Assembly (NCBI GenBank): GCA_037039685.1
Contig: JAWNGF010000015.1
Span: forward strand, 1,007,001 to 1,071,000
Source of the DNA: Ceratobasidium sp. AG-K
Taxonomy: Eukaryota; Basidiomycota; Agaricomycetes; Cantharellales; Ceratobasidiaceae
Reading direction: 5' to 3'
Length of the DNA: 64,000 nt
The position numbers and the translations under genes are program-made. The notes under the pieces were generated by a model. The model ran no database searches and was not told the DNA's origin. It saw nothing but the letters and a program-made list of their open reading frames with translations. Numbering within the stretch: position 1 is the first letter of the stretch; each line of letters opens with the position of its first letter. This document shows, in pieces, positions 31,128 to 42,070 of the stretch.

Positions 31128-32485
31128 AGCAGTGTCAAAGGTTTCATGATAGTGCTAAAGTCCTGAATGAACCGCCTGTAGAAGTTTGCAAATCCCAGGA
31201 ATGCTTGTACTTGTTTCACCGTTTTGGGAGTTCTCCAGTTGATGATTGCCTGTACTTTCTCCTTTTCCATTGAGAACCCTTCAGGCAATGCTGTGATGCC
31301 AATGAAACCAACTCTATCCACAAAGAACTGGCACTTTATGAGTTTGCAGAATAGGTGCCAAAATTGTAGTCATTTCAGCACCTCCTTCATGTCAGCTATA
31401 TGTTGTTCCTGTTCCGTCCTGTAAATGAGGATGTCGTCAATGTAGATTACCACACAGAAGCCAATCAGGTTGCTGAAGATGTGGTTCATCATCCTTTGAA
31501 ACGTAGCTGGGGCATTTTTGAGACCAAATGGCATGACGACGTATTCGTATTGCCCTTTCTTTGTCCTAAAGGCCATCTTCCATTTGTCCCCCTCCTTGAT
31601 TCTAATGTTGTTAAAACCCATGCAAAGGTCCAGCTTCATGAAGATCTTTGCACCCTTCAGTTTTTCCAGCAGGTTGATCTGTTGTGGCATTGGGAATTGA
31701 TCTGCCTCTGTGATTGCATTGTCTCCCCTGAGATCAATGACAATGCATGGTGAACCATCCGTTTTTGGTACAAAGAATCCTCCTGACACAATGTGTGAGT
31801 TGCTGGGTCATATCTTTCCTAGCCTGAGTTCCTCTTCAATGTACTCATCCAAGGCTTTGCTCTGAGCTGGGGATAGGGGAAATGGTCTAGCTGGTTTGGG
31901 CAATGGTGCATTAGGGACAAAGTTGATTTTGCAGTCAAAGTCCCTGTGGGGTGGTAGCTCCTCGAAATTCTTTGCTGAGAAGACATCACAGAAGTCCTGT
32001 AATTCCACTGGCAGGTCCTCTGGTATTTCCCCTATTGTTACTTTTTGTCCTGTAGTTTCTCTCCATTTTACTTCTTGCGTTTCCCAGTTGATTGCTGGGT
32101 TCACTGCTTCCAGCCATGACATCCCTAAGACCAGCGGGTTTTCTCCAGTTGGCATAGCATAGAATCTTTGCTTGAAAGTCTGCCCTAGTACCAAAAATTC
32201 CAAAGTAACCTTGAATCAAATTGTTTTGCTGAGCTCTTCCCCTTGGATTCCAATAAGCTTCCTGGGCTTGGGAAGTTCAATGAGTGGGAGTTTGTTCTTT
32301 TGTGCAAAGGAAATGTCAATGAAGTTTTTTGATGCACCTGAGTCAATAAGTGTGTTGATTGGGTCCATGATTCCTGCTATCTGAGTTGAGACAAGTGGTG
32401 ATTCATTTGTTGTCCTAAAGTACATTGTTTTCCTTGAGATAGCAGGTTTGTTTGTGCAACTAGACATCGGTACTAGACACCCCAT
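31128..32485 (-). pseudogene. E6 protease and reverse transcriptase, truncated
   Basis: The protease site DSGASKNFID is intact (frame 32,216-32,485), followed by frame breaks. RT shows KLDLCMGFNNI and an intact YIDD box (IYIDDILIY). A TGA near 31,806-31,808 stands at an Arg codon (KI-stop-PSNS). The sequence ends inside the FLGFANFYRRF region where it meets the E1 LTR. Confidence 0.8.
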
Positions 32486-32486
32486 T

Positions 32487-33306
32487 CTTTTCCCAACTCA
32501 GAGCTGGAGTTGTCAACCTCAGCTGCCTTTCCCTTGACCAATGTCCTGGGGTCTTCTTTCTTTGTGTTGTTAGGGTGTTTGCCAATTGTATGTCTCTTCT
32601 CTCTGCACTTGAGGCACTGTCCTTCCTTCTTCCTTGCATTCCAGATTTCCATGGGAACCCTGTCTTCATCCTTGATTTTTGAGTGCGTTGAGGGAGCAGA
32701 GGTTTTTGAGGCTTTGCCTGTCTTTCCGTCCTTCTTCTTGAAGCAATTGTCAAGCGCCCTGATGTCCTGGACCATGTTGTTGCACTTGATTGCAAGTGTA
32801 ATCCATCCCTCAAGGGTATTGATGTTGTCTGGTTGAGCTTGTAGTAGCTTGATCTGGATTTCATTGTGGAGTTTTGATTTGAAGGTGGAAATCAGAGCCT
32901 GTTCATCCCATCCAAGTTCTGCCGCAATTAGACAGAATTGTGCTGTGAAGTCCCTGACTCAGATATTGGACCCCCAGTTGTTGAGGGCGCGCATATCCTG
33001 TTCTGCCTTGTGTTGTTGGTCCGGTTTGCCAAACTGCATCCTAAATCCCTCCTTGAAGTTTCTCCAGGATTCCAGGTACTGGTGTACTCCTCCTTTGCTC
33101 TGGAGGTGCAGGAAACATTGTGCCCAGGGAGCACACTTGGTACTGCTCATGTTTGTCAGGAAGGCAGTGATTCAAGCCTTGTTGTTGGGGATTTTGTGGG
33201 GGAGCTGCCTGAAATATGCTTCCATTTGGTTGACAAAGAGGTCTGCTGCTGCACCTGTTTCACCTGTGAAGCTATCCGGTTTCTGGACATTGATGTGTTC
33301 TGTCTG
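32487..33306 (-). pseudogene. E6 gag C-terminal half
   Basis: It contains the capsid-like stretch (KPDSFTGETGAAADLFVNQMEAY) in more than one frame, stops in the middle, and a degenerate zinc knuckle (CLKCREKRHTIGKH: the final Cys is replaced by later sequence). It is separated from its N-terminal half by E4; the CTGTC duplication marks the exact join. Confidence 0.75.
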
Positions 33307-33760
33307 TTGTGAGCTAGCTCTCTCCATTGGACTTGCCTGTTGTCTTGCCCGTCTGTATTCTCTTTTGCTTTGTGTTTCTGTTTCTGTTTGCCATGTTGCC
33401 ACCTTCTTGTGGTTATTCTGTTACATTGCGTAACGCGGCTGTGCTTCGTACGAGTCATGTCTGTTCATACAGCATGACTCACTTGGACACTCCTGACTGG
33501 CTGCCGTGTATGACTCGTGTGGCTGCGCCTATGTATGACTCGGCCTCTTTCTGTTTATATATAGAGGACCAACAAGCCTGGTAACCCCAGCCTGTTTTGT
33601 CTTGTCAAACATCCCCTTTGAGTGACACTTTGAACCACCCCTACCCTCAAGAGCCTACAGATGCTTAAGTGTGTTGCGGTTCAAGAGGTCACTTAGGTCT
33701 TAGTGCCATCCACTCTCCATTGCGGCTTGTCTCATAGCCACCAAGAAGAAGCTTACAACA
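33307..33760 (+). repeat. E4 5' LTR (type B)
   Basis: It runs from TGTTGTGAGC to GCTTACAACA, 454 bp. The differences from the 3' LTR that I counted are CG against TG or CA at most sites (for example GCGTAACGCGG against GTGTAACACGG). Confidence 0.93.
33450..33600 (+). promoter_or_regulatory. E4 LTR promoter: four TGACTC-type sites, TATA box and transcript start region
   Basis: Four copies of ATGACTC(A/G) or its complement lie at about 33,451, 33,474, 33,510 and 33,535, upstream of TATATATA at 33,556-33,563. TGACTCA is the binding sequence of Gcn4/AP-1-type bZIP factors. The segment AGCCTGTTTTGT at 33,589-33,600, about 33 nt after the TATA start, is the expected RNA 5' end and pairs with the primer site. 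The same layout occurs in the other type B LTRs. Confidence 0.6.
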
Positions 33761-33762
33761 TT

Positions 33763-33774
33763 ACAAAACAAGCT
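33763..33774 (+). promoter_or_regulatory. E4 self-primer binding site
   Basis: ACAAAACAAGCT starts 2 nt after the 5' LTR. It is complementary to AGCTTGTTTTGT in the 3' LTR (one mismatch with the 5' LTR copy). Confidence 0.7.
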
Positions 33775-33782
33775 TAACAACC

Positions 33783-35742
33783 ATGTCTATACAAGAGGAC
33801 GTGGGGTCATGCCTTGCAACACCACTCTCTACAAGGAGAGGACCGAGTAGGGCTTTGAGACCTACAAGTTCCCTCAACAAGCAAGATATCGCACAAGCAC
33901 AGGCAGGAGGACCAGCGAGGCCTCGCCCAAAAGCCAAGCCTCTATGCCTGGAACATTCAACACCGAGAACGTTTCAATCATACAAGAAGAACCCACCATT
34001 GTTACAAGAGAACCAGGAGACATCACCAACGACCCCACACCGGTCACAATTCGAATCCCTATCTCAAATGAATCTCCAGGCCCATCACAACCACTATGGC
34101 CTATGGGATCCAGAAGACAGTTTTTTCCCCTCAACCTGAAGCCCACGGGGGCGTATCCCTTGTTCCAATCAGGCCACCACCCACACCGCACATTCCCCTT
34201 ACTGCTCAAGTACCACAGATTGGGGGAACCATCACCAATGCCGGCCCTATCCCAATAAGCTCTCAGGCCATGACCCCAGTTAACCTGGCGCCACCATACG
34301 TACCACAAGGGTATTCCCAGCAAGCAACAGCAACTGAAGGACAAGAACCCCCTAGGATTCCCAGCTCAAGTTCTAGCTCCAGCGGAAGAACAGTGATTAG
34401 CAACCTTGACGACCTCGACGATCTTCACCAGGGAAGACACAATGCACTGCTAAGGATTATTGATGGAATGAGGATAACAATTGACAGAAGACTCAATGGG
34501 TTAGAACAGTCCACTCAAGTGTTGGCTAACAACCAACAAATCTTCAACAATTCCATCAATAACCTACAAGGAACCCTGACTGATATCCTTACCGCCGCAC
34601 AAAACAGTGAACACAACAGCTTCCTGGTTGGACAAGATGTAATCCGCTTAAGAAACGAAGTCACAAACACACAAGGACTAGTAAACAATGTACAAGAAGA
34701 TCTTAACACCGCGAGACAGGCACAGTTAGCCTGGAACAAAGCAATCACCCAAGGACTAGAAGGACTAAGGGGAGACGGAAGGATCATCATTGATGCAATC
34801 AATAACATGCGCGAACAGGTGGACGAAGCATCCCTACATGCTGTATCACCCCCCCACCCTGAAGCAGAATCAACCAGACTCAACAAATTAGAACAAAGGA
34901 TACGACGGCTTTCTGAAAACCCCAACAACAGAAGGGAAGCAAGACGTCCAAAAGTAACTAGACCAGAGGCTTTCAATGGGAAGAAAGGAGAAGGAGCAGA
35001 AATGTTCATCACCCAAATGGAAAGTTACTTTGTCAGGTTGGGCAACCAATACAACTTGGGACAAGAACAAATTAGAGAAGCACTAGCCAACTTCAAATCA
35101 GACAACAAGTCCGCTACACATTGGGCTCAGGTTCTACTACAGTCTATGAACAATGGAGTTCCAGACCCAAACCTAGGATCATGGGAAACATTCAAATCAC
35201 ACTTCATGGAGCAATTTAGCAACCCTAACAAGAAGGCCAAGGCGGAGGCTGATATCCAAAAGAGCAAGCAAATCAATTCAGTAGCAAACTATGCAACAGA
35301 ATTCCGATTTCACATGGTGGATGTGAATTGGGGGGAAGAAGCCCTTATCAACCAATTCAAGGAAGGACTCAAGCCGGAAATCAAAACAGAATTGGCATGA
35401 TTTGAACTTTCCCTTATCAATGAGGATGGAACTGAAAGGCACCTTAACCTCAACCAATGGATCACTCTTGCGATCTCCATCAACCAGAAATTGCAACAGA
35501 TCAAGGCATCCACGGGAAAGAAAACACCCCAATCGACCACTACTGGGCAAACTTCCACAAAGCGGCTTCCAGACCATGTATACAAGGCAAGAATAGCATC
35601 AAACCAATGTCTGAAGTGCGGCCAAGAAGGCCACCGTTCGCTCAAATGCTCATCAAAGGAATGGATAACAACTGAGCCCAGCATAAAGGGAAGAGAAGCT
35701 ACAATAATAGAAGATTTGGGAAAAGAAGGGGTCTCCCTCTAA
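33783..35742 (+). pseudogene. E4 gag with two frameshifts and one stop
   Basis: The start MSIQEDVGS matches E3. Two frame changes in the Pro-rich N-terminal part (around 33,930-34,110) and a TGA at 35,398-35,400 (CGA in E3: ELA-R-FEL) break it. The coiled-coil, capsid-like (TRPEAFNGKKGEGAEMF) and zinc knuckle (CLKCGQEGHRSLKC) regions are otherwise recognisable. Confidence 0.85.
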
Positions 35743-38020
35743 CTGTGTGTGGAGAGACCAAAGAACCGGCAATGGAAACAATGTACTTTAGAGCAACAAA
35801 CAAATCAACCATTGTTTACACAAACATCGCCGGAATCACAGAACCAGTCCCTACTCTCATCAATTCCGGAGCTTCTAAAAACTGTATGGACATCTCTTGG
35901 GCCCGCTCCAACAACATTCCTCTCATGGAGCTTCCCTCTCCACAAAAAGTAATTGGCATCTGGGGAAAAGAGCTCTCACACCAAATATGCTTCAAAGCCA
36001 AGCTCGTACTAGATGTAGAGGGAAAAACCTTCAAACAAATCTTTTTTGCTATGCCTACTGGAGAACCCAAGCTCATTTTAGGACTTGAATGGCTGGAGGA
36101 GGCAAACCCCAATATTAACTGGAAAACGAAGTGCATATCATGGCAACCTGAACCCATACAGGCAAGAACAGCCTCAATAGACGACCTACCAGAAGAATTC
36201 AAGGAATTTGCCAACGTATTTAGTGAGGAAAAATTCAAGAGAATTCCGGACCATTGCCCATACGACTGCGCTATTGACTTCAAAGAGGGGGCTGAACTTC
36301 CAAAACCGGCCAGACCTATCCCACTCTCACCAGCCAAATCTATTGCACTAAGGGAGTACCTGGATGAGGAAATTGCCGCTGGGAAAATTCAACCCAGCAA
36401 ATCCCCCATCACTTCACCTTGCTTCTTTGTCAAAAAACCTATCGATCCAAAGAACCCAGAAGCAGTGCGACAATTACAGCTTGTTCAAGACCTCAGAGGA
36501 GTGAACACCATTACAAAGGACGACAGGTTCCCAATGCCCTTAATGGAAGATCTTCTTGATAAAATCAAGGATGCAAAAATTTTCTCCAAGATCAATCTGC
36601 GCATGGGTTTCAACAATATCAGAACTAGGGAAGGGGACGAATGGAAGACAGCCTTCAGAACCAAGGAAGGCCTATTTGAATACATTGCAATGCCATTTGG
36701 ACTAAAAAATGCGCCCGCCATATTCCAAAGATACATGAACCACATCTTCCACAACCTTATCGATGTATGCGTTAGAGTATACATTGACAACATCCTAGTC
36801 TTCTCTAAAAACAGAAGTCAACATACTATAGACGTCAGAAAGGTGCTGAAAATCTTACTGGATGAAAACCTATTTGCAAAGCTCCCGAAATGCGAATTCT
36901 TTGTCACCAAACTTACATATACTGGACTCGGAATCAGTGATTCTGGCATCTCAATGGAGGAAGAGAAGGTCAAGGCAATAAAGGAATGGAAGGAACCAAA
37001 AACGGTCAAGCAGGTTCAAGCATTCCTAGGATTTGCAAACTTCTACCAAAGATTTGTACCAAATTTCAGCCGTTTAGCAAAGCCCTTCACAACCCTTACA
37101 AGAAAGGATAACAAATGGAAATGGGAGAAGGAGCAGCAGGAGGCTTTCGATGCCCTGAAGGAAGAAATTAGCAAGGAACCCACACTACGCCATCCTGACC
37201 CTGAGAAACCCTTTTTTCTGGAAACGGATGCAAGCGGAGTAGCAATGGGGGCAATTCTTTCCCAAAGGCAAGATGATGGCTACCTACGCCCTATAGCGTT
37301 CCTATCAAAATCCTTCAATGAGGCGCAGCTCAACTACGACGTCCATGACAAGGAACTTATGGCAATCATAGAGTCACTGACACATTGGAGGCTATACCTT
37401 GAGGGAACAAAGGATCCAATCACTATCTACACCGATCACAGGAACCTACAGTTCTGGAAAGAAGCAAGAATGTTCAACCGTTGACACGCAAGATGGCATC
37501 AACTACTGGCTTCCTACAACTTTGATATCATATACCGTCCTGGAATCCTTTCGTCTAAACCGGACCTGTTGTCAAGACGATCTGACCATGAGGATATTCC
37601 CACACCGGAACAAATTATGATATCCGCTGAAAAATTTAAAGGGTTTATGGGGCAGATGGACACAGACATTATGGCCACTATCAAGGAAGCACAAGAAACT
37701 GATGAAGGACTGGCAAAGATCAAGGAAATCTGCAAATCAAGGGAAATGTTACTAAGAACCCTGCAACATAGCGCAAAACATTACGATTTCAAGGAAGGTC
37801 TATTATGGTACAAAGGGAAAATCTACGTCCCGGAAGATAAGGAAGCCAGACTATCCATCATGCAACTACACCACAACTCAAGGATTGCAGGGCATCAGGG
37901 ACAAGCCAGGACGTTGGAACTTATAGCAAGAAGATACTTCTGGCCAGGGATGAAGCAGAGCGTAAATAGATACGTGGAATCCTGTGAAACCTGCCAACAA
38001 ACAAGCGATCAAAGTCAATA
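35738..38020 (+). pseudogene. E4 protease, RT, RNase H and integrase N terminus, with lost catalytic residues
   Basis: The frame 35,745-37,484 starts in -1 frame without ATG. The protease triplet is NSGAS (AAT for GAT), RT motif A is KINLRMGF (AAT) and the RT box is YIDN (AAC). In each case the codon follows a C, so CG to CA explains it. A TGA at 37,482-37,484 replaces an Arg codon (FNR-stop-HA). The next frame (37,569-38,021) holds the integrase HHCC domain (LHHN, GHQG, C-E-T-C) and ends in a frameshift. No functional RT is expected. Confidence 0.88.
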
Positions 38021-39435
38021 GTGCCAATCAAACCCCTAGAAATTCCAAAAGGTCCCTGGGAAGACATAGCATTCGACTTTGTAGTAAAATTGCCGAGGTC
38101 TAGAGGGTCAGACAGCATCATGGTAGTGGTGGACTGGTTCTCAAGAATGGCGCATTTCATACCCTGCAAGGAATCCCACACGGCAAGCGAGTTGGCAAAT
38201 CTTTTTGTCACAAATGTTTGGAAACTACATGGCTTTCCAAAAAGCACAATCTCAGACCAAGGGACTACTTTCAATTCTAAACTTATGAAGGCCGTTTACG
38301 AGAGAATTGGAACGAGCCCAAGTTTCAGCACTGCCTACCACCCCCAGACAGATGGAGTAACAGAAAGAATCAACCAATGGATGGAAGGCTGGCTATGATC
38401 CTTTGTCAACTACCGGCAAGATGATTGGGCGGACTTGTTACCAATTGCAGAATTCAGCTATAATCTGCAGAAGCACCGCATAACGGGTAGTTCCCCTTTT
38501 GCAATAGTCTATGGCAGGGAACCATTGTGGAACATCTCATCAGAAGAAACAACAGTTCCTGAAGCAAACACCATTACGGAAAAATGGCGTAGCATCCATG
38601 ACAAAGCTATTGCATCAATGGAAAACCAAAGGCTCCCAGAGGAAGAACCAAAAACGAGTACCAAGAAGGAAATCTAGTATGGCTGTTGGGAAGAAACATC
38701 CAAACAAAAAGACCCTCAAGGAAACTGGATAACAAGAAGCATGGACCATTTTTTGTGAAGCGGAAGATAGGATCACATGCTTATGAGCTCAGTCTGCCAG
38801 CAACAATGAGGGTGCACCCTGTTTTCCACATCGACTTGCTCAGCCCTTACATAGAAGACACAGAGTTCAAGCAAAACCAACCCCGACCACCGCCAATAAT
38901 CACTGAAGAAGGAGAAGAAGAATATGAAGTAGAGAAGATTTTGAACTGGAAGGAAACAAAGGATGGTCTTTTTTACAGGGTCAGATGGAAGGGTTATGGA
39001 AGTGAAGAAGACATGGAACAAAGGGCAGAAGATTTTGGTCACCTTTCAAAGATCATCAAGGACCTTCTACGCCGACACCCTGAAGCTCCCACGCCATCTA
39101 ACTACGTTCCAGGAAAGATAAAAGGCAGAGGGGGCGCAACTAGTAGTGACACTTGCAAAACTTGCTACTACTACAAAAGACATTTCCAACTCAACGCTCT
39201 AAATCTTTTCTGTTATCCACCATGCCTGCCGTCACCCGTGCCACCATTGCCAACAACCTCACCCGCGTCCTCAAAGGACCTGCCTTTGCCACAGCAAGGA
39301 TCCTCGACGCCGGAGCCGCGCTCTACGTCTTCAAGAGGTTGCAACAAGGCTCTGGAAGAATGCACTTCAGGGCCTCGGACGACATCCTCCACTCAGACCT
39401 GGGGGAATTCCAGTGGGTCGGAAAGAAATGGCTGA
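38021..39435 (+). pseudogene. E4 integrase core and chromodomain
   Basis: The core has FDFVVKLP, ISDQGTTF and TDGVTER. A TGA at 38,396-38,398 (EGWL then Arg in E3) and a further frame break near 38,677 interrupt it. The chromodomain (EEEYEVEKIL, FYRVRWKGY) is in the frame from 38,686, which continues past it and overlaps the accessory ORF in the -1 relation. Confidence 0.83.
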
Positions 39436-39986
39436 CACGCATGCAACTTCTGTGGAAAGACATCTTTGTTTGCCAAGGATGCACCGCATTCCAGGTCTCG
39501 GAGGTTGTCCTCCTCTCCACCCATATGCTCGGAGTGGTTGAATGGGGACAAGAAGGAGCATACTCAAGCGAGTGGGTACTGGGGTACGACGGAAGGCAGC
39601 CAACGCTCCGACCTAGATGGAACGATGCCTGGGACGCCAACTATGAGAGGGACCTAAGCGACTGGAAGATGGAAAGGGGAAGGTACCAGAAGGAAAAGTT
39701 CGAATGGGCGCTGAACTGGTGGAAGTGGGAGGAGGTGGACGTATCAGCATGGAAGGAGGCGGAACCTGACATGCAACAATGGGATGAGGAATTCGTGGAG
39801 ACCCAGAAGAGGGTTTTGGACTGGTCCAAAGCCAACTGGACAAGGGAGGAGACATGGGAGGAATGGGAAAAATTCTTGGATGAGCTGGGTAACACTGTAT
39901 TCAATCCCATTGACCTGACCCTGGAGGAGGACGAGGGACTGGAGGAGTACATGCTTGCAAAAGGCAAGGATTGTGGGATCCAGTAG
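39222..39986 (+). CDS. Type B accessory protein, 254 aa, intact (E4 copy)
   Basis: It has the same start (MPAVTRATIANNL) and the same length as the E3 copy, and is similar along its whole length, including the C-x2-C pair (FVCQGC), LGVVEWGQEGAYSSEWV and the end motif NPIDLTLEEDEG. The start has a good context (CCACCATGCC). It remains open although gag and pol of the same element carry at least six disabling changes. No similarity to envelope, RT or integrase is seen. The I-D-L-T-acidic motif suggests a SUMO-interacting motif; function otherwise unknown. Confidence 0.75.
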   Translation: MPAVTRATIANNLTRVLKGPAFATARILDAGAALYVFKRLQQGSGRMHFRASDDILHSDLGEFQWVGKKWLTRMQLLWKDIFVCQGCTAFQVSEVVLLSTHMLGVVEWGQEGAYSSEWVLGYDGRQPTLRPRWNDAWDANYERDLSDWKMERGRYQKEKFEWALNWWKWEEVDVSAWKEAEPDMQQWDEEFVETQKRVLDWSKANWTREETWEEWEKFLDELGNTVFNPIDLTLEEDEGLEEYMLAKGKDCGIQ

Positions 39987-40028
39987 AGCCTGTCCAGGTC
40001 CCCTAGACGGACTCTTAGGGGGGAGTAA

Positions 40029-40484
40029 TGTTGTGAGCTAGCTCTCTCCATTGGACTTGCCTGTTGTCTTGCCCGTCTGTATTCTCTTTTGCTTTGTGTT
40101 TCTGTTTCTGTTTGCCGTGTTGCCACCTTCTTGTGGTTATTCTGTTACATTGTGTAACACGGCTGTGCTTTGTACGAGTCATGTCTGTTCATACAGCATG
40201 ACTCACTTGGACACTCCTGACTGGCTGCTGTGTATGACTTGTGTGGCTGCGCCTATGTATGACTCGGCCTCTTTCTGTTTATATATAGAGGACCAACAAG
40301 ACTGGTAACCCCAGCTTGTTTTGTCTTGTCAAACATCCCCTTTGAGTGACACTTTGAACCACCCCTACCCTCAAGAGCCTACAGATGCTTAAGTGTGTTG
40401 CGGTTCAAGAGGTCACTTAGGTCTTAGTGCCGTCCACTCTCCATTGCGGCTTGTCTCATAGCCACCAAGAAGAAGCTTACAACA
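40029..40484 (+). repeat. E4 3' LTR (type B)
   Basis: It starts TGTTGTGAGC right after the polypurine tract CTTAGGGGGGAGTAA, ends GCTTACAACA, and is followed by CTGTC and the interrupted E6 gag. Confidence 0.93.
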
Positions 40485-41811
40485 CTGTCCTGGGGACTGC
40501 TTGTTCCGGTCCCCTGTTCTGTAGCTCCCTGATTGTTTGGCGGAGCTCCCTGATGACTCCTGCTTGTCCCTTGTGAGGTGGGAATCCTGCTGGGGTGTGC
40601 ACTGAGTGTACGGAGCGTCTTTCTTCTTCTTCTTGTTCCTGGACTAAGAAGAAGTCTTCCCTAAACCAGTTGACAACATTGGTGATGTTGGTTTCAACTG
40701 TTTCGATTTGTTGCCCAAGTCCTGTGGCATTCCTTCTGTAGTTTAGCAGTGCCTGGTTGACATAACCAAGCTTGAGTTCTACTTGGTGGTTGACGTCTTG
40801 GACTGCGGTTTGCCCCCGACTGACTGCTGCAATTGCCCATCCCATTTCTACCAAGTTCCTTCCATGAATGCCACTGTTTTCACCTATCCTGGTAACCTCC
40901 ATCCTGAGGTCCTCTAAACCCTTGTTGATGTTGTTCAGGCATCTGTGAAAGGCCCTGACCTCATCCCTGATTGCAACATATTCTCTGTTTAGAGTTGCAA
41001 AGGTCTTGTTTAGATGGCCTTTGAGTTCCCCAAAGTGTAGTTGGATAGTGTTGAGGATTGCTGTGTTTCCTACCACATCAATTTGTCCAGGGGATGGTGC
41101 TGGGTAAGGTGGTGCTGCTTGAGGTGGAAGGGATATGACTGAAGTGTGTGAAGAAGGTGGTGCAGGAGAGACTAGGAAAGGTGCCTGTTGGATAAAATGT
41201 TGCCCAATTTCTGCTGCATCATAGTTGCTAGACACAGTTGTGTTAGAGGGGATGCAGAAGATTGGCTGTCATTGGTATGCTGGTCCTGCAATTGCCTGGG
41301 GTGGTGCTGGTGCTGGAACCAGTAGTCAGAATTCTGGAGGAGGAGCCCTTCTCCATGCCAAAGGTGAGTGGATTGCTATTGTGGACTGATATATGTCCAT
41401 TGGACTTCCTAGTGGAAAGGGGGCTTGTGCTCCTTCTCTGTGTATGGTGACAACTTCTCCATGAGCAGGTTGTGCTGGGACCTCACTGTCCACTGAGGTG
41501 ATAGGGGTATGGCTTGCATATTGGACAGTAATATCCACATCCGGATCCACATGTTTGTTGCTTGGGCCTGCTTGTGGTACTGCTTCAACAACTTGGGGGC
41601 CTTCCTGTTGGGGTTCTTCTTCAATAGTAGCTTCAAGTTCTCCTGGGACACTTTGTGTTCTACTGGGGGCATGTTCTGTGGCGCTGGCTAATCTGGGTGC
41701 AACTCCTCCTGCTGCCCAGTTGGGCTGGTTTGACTCTCCTGCTCTGCTTGGGTTGGTCCTTCATGAAGCGTTGGATGCCGCTGATTGCGGTCTGGTGTAA
41801 GGGTGACTCAT
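40485..41811 (-). pseudogene. E6 gag N-terminal half
   Basis: It starts MSHPYTRPQSA at about 41,811. One early TGA and two stops near 41,240-41,330 interrupt an otherwise continuous frame. The last 252 codons (to 40,485) are open, helical and Gln/Asn-rich, like the gag coiled-coil regions of E3 and E4. It ends at the E4 insertion. Confidence 0.7.
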
Positions 41812-42055
41812 TCTGTGTTGTTGCCACAAGAAAGCTTTGTTGCTAAAGTCCTGATTGCGTTGAGTTTGGTATATGTATATCTGGTCAGGAGGACTAGCAG
41901 GTATTCCAAGAGAGAAAGATCAATGAGAGGGTTGTTGAGAAAAAAGACTGGTCCAACTTCAGCGGTTGTGAAGCCTAGACAATGGAAGGTTGGAGCGTGG
42001 TATTGACAGATATCTTGGTGTTGGAATCCATATATGGTGGGTCTTGTGGCTTAAG

Positions 42056-42068
42056 CCAGCTTGTTTGC
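42056..42068 (-). promoter_or_regulatory. E6 self-primer binding site
   Basis: Coding-strand GCAAACAAGCTGG lies 2 nt inside the 5' LTR. The LTR holds its complement CCAGCTTGTTTGC about 30 nt after the TATA-like TATATATA. Confidence 0.65.
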
Positions 42069-42070
42069 AA

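Larger units (their letters stand above)
33307..40484 (+). mobile_element. Element E4: full-length Ty3/Gypsy chromovirus, type B, nested in E6
   Basis: It is 7,178 bp, with LTRs 33,307-33,760 and 40,029-40,484 and perfect CTGTC duplications at 33,302-33,306 and 40,485-40,489. Gene order is gag, pol, accessory. Gag has two frameshifts and one stop; pol has several stops and three catalytic Asp-to-Asn changes. The accessory frame is intact. LTR differences are mostly CpG transitions. Confidence 0.95.

Noticed and set aside
33307..40484. E4 (and E3) 3' ORF as an envelope gene, making it a retrovirus-like element
   Set aside because: No signal peptide, transmembrane segment or fusion-type motif; the protein is hydrophilic and Trp/Glu-rich.
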